DNA of 64,000 nt from Calendula officinalis (GCA_963853835.1 OY970821.1:54084640-54148639), one strand, 5' to 3'; counted from the stretch's first letter, positions 40,428 through 55,301 are shown. The notes: generated by a model not told the origin, from the letters alone. Numbers and translations are program-made.

Positions 40428-42630
40428 CTCTTCAATATCCAAGATTGTGTGACAAAAGGTGCTATACTAAAACATTCATAACTTTCAGCTCGGGTGTCCG
40501 TTTCACGCCCACGAGTAACCAAAATAGGTGGTTCGTTCGTCACTGCCAAAAACAAGTTCGGCCCGAACTCTTCACTGTTCCCGGCCCGAACTTCATTTTC
40601 GGCCCGAACTTCAACCTCGGCCCGAATTTCAACCTCGGCCCGAAATCCGACCTCGGCCCGAACTTCAACCTCGGCCCAAACATCATCCCCGGCCCGAACA
40701 CCGAACTTCGGCCCGAACACCACTTCGGCCAGAATATCCCACTTCGGGCCGAACACCACTTCGGCCCGAACATCCGTCTTCGGCCCGAACACTTCAATAT
40801 CCAAGATTGTGTGACAAAAGGTGTTATACTAAAACATTCATAACTTTCAGCTCGGGTGTCCGTTTCACGCCCACGAGTGACCAAAATAGCTGGTTCGTTC
40901 GTCACTGCCAAGAACAAGTTCGGCCCGAACTCTTCACTGTTCCCGGCCCGAACTTCATTTTCGGCCCGAACTTCAACCTCGGCCCGAACTTCAACCTCGG
41001 CCCGAACTCCGACCTCGGCCCGAACTTCAACCTTAGCCCGAACATCATCCTCGGCCCGAACACCGAACTTCGGCCAGAACACCACTTCGGCCCGAACACC
41101 ACTTCGGCCCGAACACCACTTCGGCACGAACATCCCACTTCGGCCCGAACACCACTTCGGCCCGAACATCCCTCTTCGGCCCGAACTCTTCAATATCCAA
41201 GATTGTGTGACAAAAGGTGCTATACTAAAACATTCATAACTTTCAGCTCGGGTGTCCGTTTCACGCCCACGAGTAACCAAAATAGCTGGTTCGTTCGTCA
41301 CTGCCAAGAACAAGTTCGGCCCGAACTCTTCACTGTTCCCGGCCCGAACTTCATTTTCGGCCCGAACTTCAACCTCGGCCCGAATTTCAACCTCGGCCCG
41401 AAATCCGACCTCGGCCCGAACTTCAACCTCGGCCCGAACATCATCCTCGGCCCGAACACCGAACTTCGGCCCGAACACCACTTCGGGCCGAACACCACTT
41501 CGGCCCAAACATCCCACTTCGGCCCGAACACCACTTCGGCCCGAACATCCCTCTTCGGCCCGAACTCTTCAATATCCAAGATTGTGTGACAAAAGGTGCT
41601 ATACTAAAACATTCATAACTTTCAGCTCGGGTGTCCGTTTCACGCCCACGAGTAACCAAAATAGTTGGTTCGTTCGTCACTGTCAAGAACAAGTTTGACC
41701 CGAACTCTTCACTGTTCCCGGCCCGAACTTCAACCTCGGCCCGAACTTCAACCTCGGCCCGAACTCCGACCTCGGTCCGAACTTCAACCTCGGCCCGAAA
41801 ATCATCCTCGGCCCGAACACCGAACTTCGGCCCGAACACCACTTCGGCCCGAGCACCACTTCGGCCCGAACATCCCACTTCGGCCCGAACACCACTTCGG
41901 CCCGAACATCCCTCTTCGGCCCGAACTCTTCAATATCCAAGATTGTGTGACAAAATGTGCTATACTAAAACATTCATAACTTTCAGCTCGGGTGTCCGTT
42001 TCACGCCCACGAGTAACCAAAATAGCTGGTTCGTTCGTCACTGCCAAGAACAAGTTTGACCCGAACTCTTCACTGTTCCCGGCCCGAACTTCTTTTTCTG
42101 CCCGAACTTCAACCTCGGCCAGAACTTCAACCTCGGCCCGAAAATCATCCTCGGCCCGAACACCGAACTTCGGCCCGAACACCACTTCGGCCCGAACACC
42201 ATTTCGGCCCGAACATCCCACTTCGGCCCGAACACCACTTCGGCCCGAACATCCCTATTCGGCCCGAACTCTTCAATATCCAAGATTGTGTGACAAAAGG
42301 TGCTATACTAAAACATTCATAACTTTCAGCTCGGGTGTCCGTTTCACGCCCACGAGTAACCAAAATAGGTGGTTCGTTCGTCACTGCCAAAAACAAGTTC
42401 GGCCCGAACTCCTCACTGTTCCCGGCCCGAACTTCATTTTCGGCCCGAACTTCAACCTCGGCCCGAATTTCAACCTTGGCCTGAAATCCGACCTCGGCCC
42501 GAACTTCAACCTCGGCCCGAACATCATCCTCGGCCCGAACACCGAACTTCGGCCCGAACACCACTTCGGCCAGAATATCCCACTTCGGGCCGAACACCAC
42601 TTCGGCCCGAACATCCCTCTTCGGCCCGAA
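40428..42630 (+). repeat. Transition segment, 1841 bp offset copies
   Basis: Modules start near 40428, 40790, 41186, 41565, 41926 and 42269. The interval 39.7-40.8 kb reappears near 41.6-42.7 kb with an offset of 1841-1859 bp. One monomer type has TTCTTTTTCTGCCC and CTCGGCCAGAAC, and another has AAAATAGGTGG. These types are reused in every higher-order unit further right. Confidence 0.8.
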
Positions 42631-44091
42631 CACTTCAATATCCAAGATTGTGTGACAAAAGGTGCTATACTAAAACATTCATAACTTTCAGCTCGGGTGT
42701 CCGTTTCACGCCCACGAGTGACCAAAATAGCTGGTTCGTTCGTCACTGCCAAGAACAAGTTCGGCCCGAACTCTTCACTGTTCCCGGCCCGAACTTCATT
42801 TTCGGCCCGAACTTCAACCTCGGCCCGAACTTCAACCTCGGCCCGAACTCCGACCTCGGCCCGAACTTCAACCTTAGCCCGAACATCATCCTCGGCCCGA
42901 ACACCGAACTTCGGCCCGAACACCACTTCGGCCCGAACACCACTTCGGCCCGAACACCACTTCGGCACGAACATCCCACTTCTGCCCGAACACCACTTCG
43001 GCCCGAACATCCCTCTTCGGCCCGAACTCTTCAATATCCAAGATTGTGTGACAAAAGGTGCTATACTAAAACATTCATAACTTTCAGCTCGGGTGTCCGT
43101 TTCACGCCCACGAGTAACCAAAATAGCTGGTTCGTTCGTCACTGCCAAGAACAAGTTCGGCCCGAACTCTTCACTGTTCCCGGCCCGAACTTCATTTTAG
43201 GCCCAAACTTCAACCTCGGCCCGAATTTCAACCTCGGCCCGAAATCCGACCTCGGCCCGAACTTCAACCTCGGCCCGAACATCATCCTCGGCCCGAACAC
43301 CGAACTTCGGCCCGAACACCACTTCGGCCAGAATATCCCACTTCGGGCCGAACACCACTTCGGCCCGAACATCCCTCTTCGGCCCGAACACTTCAATATC
43401 CAAGATTGTGTGACAAAAGGTGCTATACTAAAACATTCATAACTTTCAGCTCGGGTGTCCGTTTCACGCCCACGAGTGACCAAAATAGCTGGTTCGTTCG
43501 TCACTGCCAAGAACAAGTTCGGCCCGAACTCTTCACTATTCCCGGCCCGAACTTTATTTTCGGCCCGAACTTCAACCTCGGCCCGAACTTCAACCTCGGC
43601 CCGAACTCCGACCTCGGCCCGAACTTCAACCTCAGCCCGAACATCATCCTCGGCCCGAACACCGAACTTCGGCCCGAACACCACTTCGGCCCGAACACCA
43701 CTTCGGCCCGAACACCACTTCGGCCCGAACATCCCTCTTCGGCCCGAACTCTTCAATATCCAAGATTGTGTGACAAAAGGTGCTATACTAAAACATTCAT
43801 AACTTTCAACTCGGGTGTCCGTTTCACGCCCACGAGTAACCAAAATAGCTGGTTCGTTCGTCACTGCCAAGAACAAGTTCGGCCCGAACTCTTCACTGTT
43901 CCTGGCCCGAACTTCATTTTCGGCCCGAACTTCAGCCTCGGCCCGAATTTCATCCTCGGCCCGAAATCCGACCTCGGCCCGAACTTCAACCTCGGCCCGA
44001 ACATCATCCTCGGCCCGAACACCGAACTTCGGCCCGAACACCACTTCGGGCCGAACACCACTTCGTCCCGAACATCCCTCTTCGGCCCGAA
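42631..44091 (+). repeat. Higher-order repeat unit 4, copy A (1461 bp)
   Basis: Four monomers have spacings of 396, 362, 360 and 343 bp. Over the stretches I compared, copy B is identical at an offset of 1461 bp, and all translated frames agree. Private markers include AACCTTAGCCCGAAC, CACTTCTGCCCGAAC and TTCATTTTAGGCCC. Confidence 0.9.
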
Positions 44092-45552
44092 CTCTTCAAC
44101 ATCCAAGATTGTGTGACAAAAGGTGTTATACTAAAACATTCATAACTTTCAGCTCGGGTGTCCGTTTCACGCCCACGAGTGACCAAAATAGCTGGTTCGT
44201 TCGTCACTGCCAAGAACAAGTTCGGCCCGAACTCTTCACTGTTCCCGGCCCGAACTTCATTTTCGGCCCGAACTTCAACCTCGGCCCGAACTTCAACCTC
44301 GGCCCGAACTCCGACCTCGGCCCGAACTTCAACCTTAGCCCGAACATCATCCTCGGCCCGAACACCGAACTTCGGCCCGAACACCACTTCGGCCCGAACA
44401 CCACTTCGGCCCGAACACCACTTCGGCACGAACATCCCACTTCTGCCCGAACACCACTTCGGCCCGAACATCCCTCTTCGGCCCGAACTCTTCAATATCC
44501 AAGATTGTGTGACAAAAGGTGCTATACTAAAACATTCATAACTTTCAGCTCGGGTGTCCGTTTCACGCCCACGAGTAACCAAAATAGCTGGTTCGTTCGT
44601 CACTGCCAAGAACAAGTTCGGCCCGAACTCTTCACTGTTCCCGGCCCGAACTTCATTTTAGGCCCAAACTTCAACCTCGGCCCGAATTTCAACCTCGGCC
44701 CGAAATCCGACCTCGGCCCGAACTTCAACCTCGGCCCGAACATCATCCTCGGCCCGAACACCGAACTTCGGCCCGAACACCACTTCGGCCAGAATATCCC
44801 ACTTCGGGCCGAACACCACTTCGGCCCGAACATCCCTCTTCGGCCCGAACACTTCAATATCCAAGATTGTGTGACAAAAGGTGCTATACTAAAACATTCA
44901 TAACTTTCAGCTCGGGTGTCCGTTTCACGCCCACGAGTGACCAAAATAGCTGGTTCGTTCGTCACTGCCAAGAACAAGTTCGGCCCGAACTCTTCACTAT
45001 TCCCGGCCCGAACTTTATTTTCGGCCCGAACTTCAACCTCGGCCCGAACTTCAACCTCGGCCCGAACTCCGACCTCGGCCCGAACTTCAACCTCAGCCCG
45101 AACATCATCCTCGGCCCGAACACCGAACTTCGGCCCGAACACCACTTCGGCCCGAACACCACTTCGGCCCGAACACCACTTCGGCCCGAACATCCCTCTT
45201 CGGCCCGAACTCTTCAATATCCAAGATTGTGTGACAAAAGGTGCTATACTAAAACATTCATAACTTTCAACTCGGGTGTCCGTTTCACGCCCACGAGTAA
45301 CCAAAATAGCTGGTTCGTTCGTCACTGCCAAGAACAAGTTCGGCCCGAACTCTTCACTGTTCCTGGCCCGAACTTCATTTTCGGCCCGAACTTCAGCCTC
45401 GGCCCGAATTTCATCCTCGGCCCGAAATCCGACCTCGGCCCGAACTTCAACCTCGGCCCGAACATCATCCTCGGCCCGAACACCGAACTTCGGCCCGAAC
45501 ACCACTTCGGGCCGAACACCACTTCGTCCCGAACATCCCTCTTCGGCCCGAA
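44092..45552 (+). repeat. Higher-order repeat unit 4, copy B (1461 bp)
   Basis: This is an adjacent direct copy of 42631-44091 with the same four spacings (396, 362, 360, 343). The apparent lack of internal differences makes it the youngest duplication in the window. The module that follows, at 45553, carries a private 2 bp deletion (GAGACCAAAATAG), which marks the downstream end. Confidence 0.9.
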
Positions 45553-48500
45553 CTCTTCAACATCCAAGATTGTGTGACAAAAGGTGTTATACTAAAACAT
45601 TCATAACTTTCAGCTCGGGTGTCCGTTTCACGCCCACGAGACCAAAATAGCTGGTTCGTTCGTCACTGCCAAGAACAAGTTCGGCCCGAACTCTTCACTG
45701 TTCCCGGCCCGAACTTCATTTTCGGCCCGAACTTCAACCTCGGCACGAACTTCAACCTCGGCCCGAACTCCGACCTCGGCCCGAACTTCAACCTCAGCCC
45801 GAACATCATCCTCGGCCCGAACACCGAACTTCGGCCCGAACACCACTTCGGCCCGAACATCCCACTTCGGCCCGAACACCACTTCGGCCCGAACATCCCT
45901 CTTCGGCCCGAACTCTTCAATATCCAAGATTGTGTGACAAAAGGTGCTATACTAAAACATTCATAACTTTCAGCTCGGGTGTCCGTTTCACGCCCACGAG
46001 TAACCAAAATAGCTGGTTCGTTCGTCACTGCCAAGAACAAGTTTGACTCGAACTCTTCACTGTTCCCGGCCCGAACTTCTTTTTCTGCCCGAACTTCAAC
46101 CTCGGCCAGAACTTCAACCTCGGCCCGAAAATCATCCTCGGCCCGAACACCGAACTTCGGCCCGAACACCACTTCGGCCCGAACACCATTTTGGCCCGAA
46201 CATCCCACTTCGGCCCGAACACCACTTCGGCCCGAACATCCCTATTCGGCCCGAACTCTTCAATATCCAAGATTGTGTGACAAAAGGTGCTATACTAAAA
46301 CATTCATAACTTTCAGCTCGGGTGTCCGTTTCACGCCCACGAGTAACCAAAATAGGTGGTTCGTTCGTCACTACCAAAAACAAGTTCGGCCCGAAATCTT
46401 CACTGTTCCCGGCCCGAACTTCATTTTCGGCCCGAACTTCAACCTCGGCCCGAATTTCAACCTCGGCCTGAAATCCGACCTCGGCCCGAACTTCAACCTC
46501 GGCCCGAACATCATCCTCGGCCCGAACACCGAACTTCGGCCCGAACACCACTTCGGCCAGAATATCCCACTTCGGGCCGAACACCACTTCGGCCCGAACA
46601 TCCCTCTTCGGCCCGAACACTTCAATATCCAAGATTGTGTGACAAAAGGTGCTATACTAAAACATTCATAACTTTCAGCTCGGGTGTCCGTTTCACGTCC
46701 ACAAGTGACCAAAATAGCTGGTTCGTTCGTCACTGCCAAGAACAAGTTCGGCCCGAACTCTTCACTGTTCCCGGCCCGAACTTCATTTTCGGCCCGAACT
46801 TCAACCTCGGCCCGAACTTCAACCTCGGCCCGAACTCCGACCTCGGCCCGAACTTCAACCTCAGCCTGAACATCATCCTCGGCCCGAACACCGAACTTCG
46901 GCCCGAACACCACTTCGGCCCGAACACCACTTCGGCCCGAACATCCCAATTCGGCCCGAACACCACTTCGGCCCGAACATCCCTCTTCGGCCCGAACTCT
47001 TCAATATCCAAGATTGTGTGACAAAAGGTGCTATACTAAAACATTCATAACTTTCAGCTCGGGTGTCCGTTTCACGCCCACGAGTAACCAAAATAGATGG
47101 TTCGTTCGTCACTGCCAAGAACAAGTTCGGCCCGAACTCTTCACTGTTCCCGGCCCGAACTTCATTTTCGGCCCGATCTTCAACCTCGGCCCGAATTTCA
47201 ACCTCGGCCCGAAATCCGACCTCGGCCCGAACTTCAACCTCGGCCCGAACATCATCCTCGGCCCGAACACCGAACTTCGGCCCGAACACCACTTCGGCCA
47301 GAATATCCCACTTCGGGCCGAACACCACTTCGGCCAGAATATCCCACTTCGGGCCGAACACCACTTCGGCCCGAACATCCCTCTTCGGCCCGAACACTTC
47401 AATATCCAAGATTGTGTGACAAAAGGTGCTATACTAAAACATTCATAACTTTCAGCTCGGGTGTCCGTTTCACGCCCACGAGTGACCAAAATAGCTGGTT
47501 CGTTCGTCACTGCCAAGAACAAGTTCGGCCCAAACTCTTCACTGTTCCCGGCCCGAACTTCATTTTCGGCCCGAACTTCAACCTCGGCCCGAACTTCAAC
47601 CTCGGCCCGAACTCCGACCTCGGCCCGAACTTCAACCTCAGCCTGAACATCATCCTCGGCCCGAACACCGAACTTCGGCCCGAACACCACTTCTGCCCGA
47701 ACACCACTTCGGCCCGAACACCACTTCGGCCCGAACATCCCACTTCGGCCCGAACACCACTTCGGCCCGAACATCCCTCTTCGGCCCGAACTCTTCAATA
47801 TCCAAGATTGTGTGACAAAAGGTGCTATACTAAAACATTCATAACTTTCAGCTCGGGTGTCCGTTTCACGCCCACGAGTAACCAAAATATCTGGTTCGTT
47901 CGTCACTGCCAAGAACAAGTTCGGCCCGAACTCTTCACTGTTCCCGGCCCGAACTTCATTTTCAGCCCGAACTTCAGCCTCGGCCCGAATTTCAACCTCG
48001 GCCCGAAATCCGACCTCGGCCCGAACTTCAACCTCGGCCCGAACATCATCCTCGGCCCGAACACCGAACTTCGGCCCGAACACCACTTCGGCCCGAACAT
48101 CCCACTTCGGGCCGAACACCACTTCGTCCCGAACATCCCTCTTCGGCCCGAACTCTTCAACATCCAAGATTGTGTGACAAAAGGTGTTATACTAAAACAT
48201 TCATAACTTTCAGCTCGGGTGTCCGTTTCACGCCCACGAGTGACCAAAATAGCTGGTTCGTTCGTCACTGCCAAGAACAAGTTCGGCCCGAACTCTTCAC
48301 TGTTCCCGGCCCGAACTTCATTTTCGGCCCGAACTTCAACCTCGGCCCGAACTTCAACCTCGGCCCGAACTCCTACCTCGGCCCGAACTTCAACCTCAGC
48401 CCGAACATCATCCTCGGCCCGAACACCGAACTTCGGCCCGAACACCACTTCGGCCCGAACACCACTTCGGCCCGAACATCCCACTTCGGCCCGAACACCA

Positions 48501-49687
48501 CTTCGGCCTGAACATCCCTCTTCGGCCCGAACTCTTCAATATCCAAGATTGTGTGACAAAAGGTGCTATACTAAAACATTCATAACTTTCAGCTAGGGTG
48601 TCCGTTTAACGCCCACGAGTAACCAAAATAGCTGGTTCGTTCGTCACTACCAAGAACAAGTTCGGCCCGAACTCTTCACTGTTCCCGGCCCAAACTTCAT
48701 TTTCGGCCCGAACTTCAACCTCGGCCCGAACTTCGACCTCGGCCCGAACTCCGACCTCGGCCCGAACTCCGACCTCGGCCCGAACTTCAACCTCGACCCG
48801 AACATCATCCTCGACCCGAACACCGAACTTCGGCCTGATCACCACTTCGGCTCGAACACCACTTCGGCCCGAACATCCCACTTCGGCCCGAACACCACTT
48901 CGGCCCGAACATCCCTCTTCGGCCCGAACTCTTCAATATCCAAGATTGTGTGACAAAAGGTGCTATACTAAAAACATTCATAACTTTCAGCTCGGGTGTC
49001 CGTTTCACGCCCACGAGTAACCAAAATAGCTGGTTCGTTCGTCACTGCCAAGAACAAGTTCGGCCCGAACTCTTCACTGTTCCCGGCCCGAACTTCATTT
49101 TCGGCCCGAACTTCAACCTCGGCACGAATTTCAACCTCGACCCGAAATCCGACCTCGGCCCGAACTTCAACCTCGGCCCGAACATCATCCTCGGCCCGAA
49201 CACCGAACTTCGGCCCGAACACCACTTCGGGCCGAACACCACTTCGGCCCAAACATCCCACTTCGGCCCGAACACCACTTCGGCCCGAACATCCCTCTTC
49301 GGCCCGAACTCTTCAATATCCAAGATTGTGTGACAAAAGGTGCTATACTAAAACATTCATAACTTTCAGCTCGGGTATCCGTTTCACGCCCACGAGTAAC
49401 CAAAATAGTTGGTTCGTTCGTCACTGTCAAGAACAAGTTTGACCCGAACTCTTCACTGTTCCCGGCCCGAACTTCATTTTCTGCCCGAACTTCAACCTCG
49501 GCCCGAACTTCAACCTTGGCCCGAACTCCGACCTCGGTCCGAACTTCAACCTCGGCCCGAAAATCATCCTCGGCCCGAACACCGAACTTCGGCCCGAACA
49601 CCACTTCGGCCCGAGCACCACTTCGGCCCGAACATCCCACTTCGGCCCGACCACCACTTCGGCCCGAACATCCCTCTTCGGCCCGAA
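45553..49687 (+). repeat. Satellite segment of shuffled unit 3/unit 4 monomers
   Basis: Eleven monomers have spacings of 360, 343, 362, 379, 398, 396, 362, 379, 398, 379 and 379 bp. The types are those of neighbouring units. A tandem doubling of the AGAATATCCCACTTCGGGCC sub-repeat pair occurs near 47310-47360. The module near 48532 has the CAGCTAGGGTGTCC variant. Confidence 0.78.
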
Positions 49688-52600
49688 CTCTTCAATATCC
49701 AAGATTGTGTGACAAAAGGTGCTATACTAAAACATTCATAACTTTCAGCTCGGGTGTCCGTTTCACGCCCACGAGTAACCAAAATAGCTGGTTCGTTCGT
49801 CACTGCCAAGAACAAGTTTGACCCGAACTCTTCACTGTTCCCGGCCCGAACTTCTTTTTCTGCCCGAACTTCAACCTCGGCCAGAACTTTAACCTCGGCC
49901 CGAAAATCATCCTCGGCCCGAACACCGAACTTCGGCCCGAACACCACTTCGGCCCGAACACCATTTCGGCCCGAACATCCCACTTCAGCCCGAACACCAC
50001 TTCGGCCCGAACATCCCTATTCGGCCCGAACTCTTCAATATCCAAGATTGTGTGACAAAATGTGCTATATAAAAACATTCATAACTTTCAGCTCGGGTGT
50101 CCGTTTCACGCCCACGAGTAACCAAAATAGGTGGTTCGTTCGTCACTGCCAAAAGCAAGTTCGGCCCGAACTCTTCACTGTTCCCGGCCCGAACTTCATT
50201 TTCGGCCCGAACTTCAACCTCGGCCCGAATTTCAACCTCGGCCCGAAATCCGACCTCGGCCCGAACTTCAACCTCGGCCCGAACATCATCCTCGGCCCGA
50301 ACACCGAACTTCGGCCCGAACACCACTTCGGCCAGAATATCCCACTTCGGGCCGAACACCACTTCGGCCCGAACATCCCTCTTCGGCCCGAACACTTCAA
50401 TATCCAAGATTGTGTGACAAAAGGTGCTATACTAAAACATTCATAACTTTCAGCTCGGGTGTCCGTTTCACGCCCACGAGTGACCAAAATAGCTGGTTCG
50501 TTCGTCACTGCCAAGAACAAGTTCGGCCCGAACTCTTCACTGTTCCCGGCCCGAACTTCATTTTCGGCCCGAACTTCAACCTCGGCCCGAACTTCAACCT
50601 CGGCCCGAACTCCGACCTCGGCCCGAACTTCAACCTTAGCCCGATCATCATCCTCGGCCCGAACACCGAACTTCGGCCCGAACACCACTTCGGCCCGAAC
50701 ACCACTTCGGCCCGAACACCACTTCGGCACGAACATCCCACTTCGGCCCGAACACCACTTCGGCCCGAACATCCCTCTTCGGCCCGAACTCTTCAATATC
50801 CAAGATTGTGTGACAAAAGGTGCTATACTAAAACATTCATAACTTTCAGCTCGGGTGTCCGTTTCACGCCCACGAGTAACCAAAATAGCTGGTTCGTTCG
50901 TCACTGCCAAGAACAAGTTCGGCCCGAACTCTTCACTGTTCCCGGCCCGAACTTCATTTTCGGCCCGAACTTCAACCTCGGCCCGAATTTCAACCTCGGC
51001 CCGAAATCCGACCTCGGCCCGAACTTCAACCTCGGCCCGAACATCATCCTCGGCCCGAACACCGAACTTCGGCCCGAACACCACTTCGGCCAGAATATCC
51101 CACTTCGGGCCGAACACCACTTCGGCCCGAACATCCCTCTTCGGCCCGAACACTTCAATATCCAAGATTGTGTGACAAAAGGTGCTATACTAAAACATTC
51201 ATAACTTTCAGCTCGGGTGTCCGTTTCACGCCCACGAGTGACCAAAATAGCTGGTTCGTTCGTCACTGCCAAGAACAAGTTCGGCCCGAACTCTTCACTG
51301 TTCCCGGCCCGAACTTCATTTTCGGCCCGAACTTCAACCTCGGCCCGAACTCCGACCTCGGCCCGAACTTCAACCTCAGCCTGAACATCATCCTCGGCCC
51401 GAACACCGAACTTCGGCCCGAACACCACTTCGGCCCGAACACCACTTCGGCCCGAACACCACTTCGGCCCGAACATCCCACTTCGGGCCGAACACCACTT
51501 CGTCCCGAACATCCCTCTTCGGCCCGAACTCTTCAACATCCAAGATTGTGTGACAAAAGATGTTATACTAAAACATTCATAACTTTCAGCTCGGGTGTCC
51601 GTTTCACGCCCACGAGTGACCAAAATAGCTGGTTCGTTCGTCACTGCCAAGAACAAGTTCGGCCCGAACTCTTCAATGTTCCCGGCCCGAACTTCATTTT
51701 CGGCCCGAACTTCAACCTCGGCCCGAACTTCAACCTCGGCCCGAACTTCAACCTCGGCCCGAACTCCGACCTCGGCCCGAACTTCAACCTCAGCCCGAAC
51801 ATCATCCTCGGCCCGAACACCGACCTTCGGCCCGAACACCACTTCGGCCCGAACACCACTTCGGCCCGAACATCCCACTTCGGCCCGAACACCACTTCGG
51901 CCCGAACATCCCTCTTCGGCCCGAACTCTTCAATATCCAAGATTGTGTGACAAAAGGAGCTATACTAAAACATTCATAACTTTCAGCTAGGGTGTCCGTT
52001 TAACGCCCACGAGTAACCAAAATAGCTGGTTCGTTCGTCACTGCCAAGAACAAGTTCGGCCCAAACTCTTCACTGTTCCCGGCCCAAACTTCATTTTCGG
52101 CCCGAACTTCAACCTCGGCCCAAACTTCGACCTCGGCCCGAACTCCGACCTCGGCCCGAACTCCGACCTCGGCCCGAACTTCAACCTCGGCCCGGACATC
52201 ATCCTCGGCCCGAACACCGAACTTCGGCCCGATCACCACTTCGGCTCGAACACCACTTCGGCCCAAACATCCCACTTCGGCCCGAACACCACTTCGGCCC
52301 GAACATCCCTCTTCGGCCCGAACTCTTCAATATCCAAGATTGTGTGACAAAAGGTGCTATACTAAAACATTCATAACTTTCAGCTCGGGTATCCGTTTCA
52401 CGCCCACGAGTAACCAAAATAGTTGGTTCGTTCGTCACTGTCAAGAACAAGTTTGACCCGAACTTTTCACTGTTCCCGGCCCGAACTTCATTTTCTGCCC
52501 GAACTTCAACCTCGGCCCGAACTTCAACCTCGGCCCGAACTCCGACCTCGGTCCGAACTTCAACTTCGGCCCGAAAATCATCCTCGGCCCGAACACCGAA

Positions 52601-52701
52601 CTTCGGCCCGAACACCACTTCGGCCCGAGCACCACTTCGGCCCGAACATCCCACTTCGGCCCGAACACCACTTCGGCCCGAACATCCCTCTTCGGCCCGA
52701 A
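49688..52701 (+). repeat. Higher-order repeat unit 5, copy A (3014 bp)
   Basis: Eight monomers have spacings of 343, 362, 396, 362, 378, 398, 398 and 377 bp. They include the AAAATAGGTGG / CAAAAGCAAG type, the CCGTTTAACGCC type and a GGGTATCCG type. The unit is repeated at 52702 and again, in part, at 55302. Confidence 0.88.
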
Positions 52702-55301
52702 CTCTTCAATATCCAAGATTGTGTGACAAAAGGTGCTATACTAAAACATTCATAACTTTCAGCTCGGGTGTCCGTTTCACGCCCACGAGTAACCAAAATA
52801 GCTGGTTCGTTCGTCACTGCCAAGAACAAGTTTGACCCGAACTCTTCACTGTTCCCGGCCCGAACTTCTTTTTCTGCCCGAACTTCAACCTCGGCCAGAA
52901 CTTCAACCTCGGCCCGAAAATCATCCTCGGCCCGAACACCGAACTTCGGCCCGAACACCACTTCGGCCCGAACACCATTTCGGCCCGAACATCCCACTTC
53001 AGCCCGAACACCACTTCGGCCCGAACATCCCTATTCGGCCCGAACTCTTCAATATCCAAGATTGTGTGACAAAATGTGCTATACAAAAACATTCATAACT
53101 TTCAGCTCGGGTGTCCGTTTCACGCCCACGAGTAACCAAAATAGGTGGTTCGTTCGTCACTGCCAAAAGCAAGTTCGGCCCGAACTCTTCACTGTTCCCG
53201 GCCCGAACTTCATTTTCGGCCCGAACTTCAACCTCGGCCCGAATTTCAACCTCGGCCCGAAATCCGACCTCGACCCGAACTTCAACCTCGGCCCGAACAT
53301 CATCCTCGGCCCGAACAACGAACTTCGGCCCGAACACCACTTCGGCCAGAATATCCCACTTCGGGCCGAACACCACTTCGGCCCGAACATCCCTCTTCGG
53401 CCCGAACACTTCAATATCCAAGATTGTGTGACAAAAGGTGCTATACTAAAACATTCATAACTTTCAGCTCGGGTGTCCGTTTCACGCCCACGAGTGACCA
53501 AAATAGCTGGTTCGTTCGTCACTGCCAAGAACAAGTTCGGCCCGAACTCTTCACTGTTCCCGGCCCGAACTTCATTTTCGGCCCGAACTTCAACCTCGGC
53601 CCGAACTTCAACCTCGGCCCGAACTCCGACCTCGGCCCGAACTTCAACCTTAGCCCGAACATCATCCTCGGCCCGAACACCGAACTTCGGCCCGAACACC
53701 ACTTCGGCACGAACACCACTTCGGCCCGAACACCACTTCGGCACGAACATCCCCCTTCGGCCCGAACACCACTTCGGCCCGAACATCCCTCTTCGGCCCG
53801 AACTCTTCAATATCCAAGATTGTGTGACAAAAGGTGCTATACTAAAACATTCATAACTTTCAGCTCGGGTGTCCGTTTCACGCCCACGAGTAACCAAAAT
53901 AGCTGGTTCGTTCGTCACTGCCAAGAACAAGTTCGGCCCGAACTCTTCACTGTTCCCGGCCCGAACTTCATTTTCGGCCCGAACTTCAACCTCGGCCCGA
54001 ATTTCAACCTCGGCCCGAAATCCGACCTCGGCCCGAACTTCAACCTCGGCCCGAACATCATCCTCGGCCCGAACACCGAACTTCGGCCCGAACACCACTT
54101 CGGCCAGAATATCCCACTTCGGGCCGAACACCACTTCGGCCCGAACATCCCTCTTCGGCCCGAACACTTCAATATCCAAGATTGTGTGACAAAAGGTGCT
54201 ATACTAAAACATTCATAACTTTCAGCTCGGGTGTCCGTTTCACGCCCACGAGTGACCAAAATAGCTGGTTCGTTCGTCACTGCCAAGAACAAGTTCGGCC
54301 CGAACTCTTCACTGTTCCCGGCCCGAACTTCATTTTCGGCCCGAACTTCAACCTCGGCCCGAACTCCGACCTCGGCCCGAACTTCAACCTCAGCCCGAAC
54401 ATCATCCTCGGCCCGAACACCGAACTTCGGCCCGAACACCACTTCGGCCCGAACACCACTTCGGCCCGAACATCCCACTTCGGGCCGAACACCACTTCGT
54501 CCCGAACATCCCTCTTCGGCCCGAACTCTTCAACATCCAAGATTGTGTGACAAAAGATGTTATACTAAAACATTCATAACTTTCAGCTCGGGTGTCCGTT
54601 TCACGCCCACGAGTGACCAAAATAGCTGGTTCGTTCGTCACTGCCAAGAACAAGTTCGGCCCGAACTCTTCAATGTTCCCGGCCCGAACTTCATTTTCGG
54701 CCCGAACTTCAACCTCGGCCCGAACTTCAACCTCGGCCCGAACTTCAACCTCGGCCCGAACTCCGACCTCGGCCCGAACTTCAACCTCAGCCCGAACATC
54801 ATCCTCGGCCCGAACACCGAACTTCGGCCCGAACACCACTTCGGCCCGAACACCACTTCGGCCCGAACATCCCACTTCGGCCCGAACACCACTTCGGCCC
54901 GAACATCCCTCTTCGGCCCGAACTCTTCAATATCCAAGATTGTGTGACAAAAGGTGCTATACTAAAACATTCATAACTTTCAGCTCGGGTATCCGTTTCA
55001 CGCCCACGAGTAACCAAAATAGTTGGTTCGTTCGTCACTGTCAAGAACAAGTTTGACCCGAACTCTTCACTGTTCCCGACCCGAACGTCATTTTCTGCCC
55101 GAACTTCAACCTCGGCCCGAACTTCAACCTCGGCCCGAACTCCGACCTCGGTCCGAACTTCAACCTCGGCCCGAAAATCATCCTCAGCCCGAACACCGAA
55201 CTTCGGCCCGAACACCACTTCGGCCCGAGCACCACTTCGGCCCGAACATCCCACTTCGGCCCGAACACCACTTCGGCCCGAACATCCCTCTTCGGCCCGA
55301 A
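52702..55301 (+). repeat. Higher-order repeat unit 5, copy B (2600 bp)
   Basis: This copy of 49688-52701 has spacings 343, 362, 396, 362, 361, 398 and 378 bp. One entire ~398 bp monomer (the GTTTAACGCC type) is missing, along with one 17 bp sub-repeat. The loss of exactly one monomer is a clear sign of unequal exchange between adjacent monomers. Confidence 0.88.

Noticed and set aside
43139..44044. A 301-residue minus-strand frame repeated identically at 44600-45505
   Set aside because: The identity follows from the 1461 bp tandem duplication. The translation is low-complexity VRAEVE/FGPRLK repeats with no domain.
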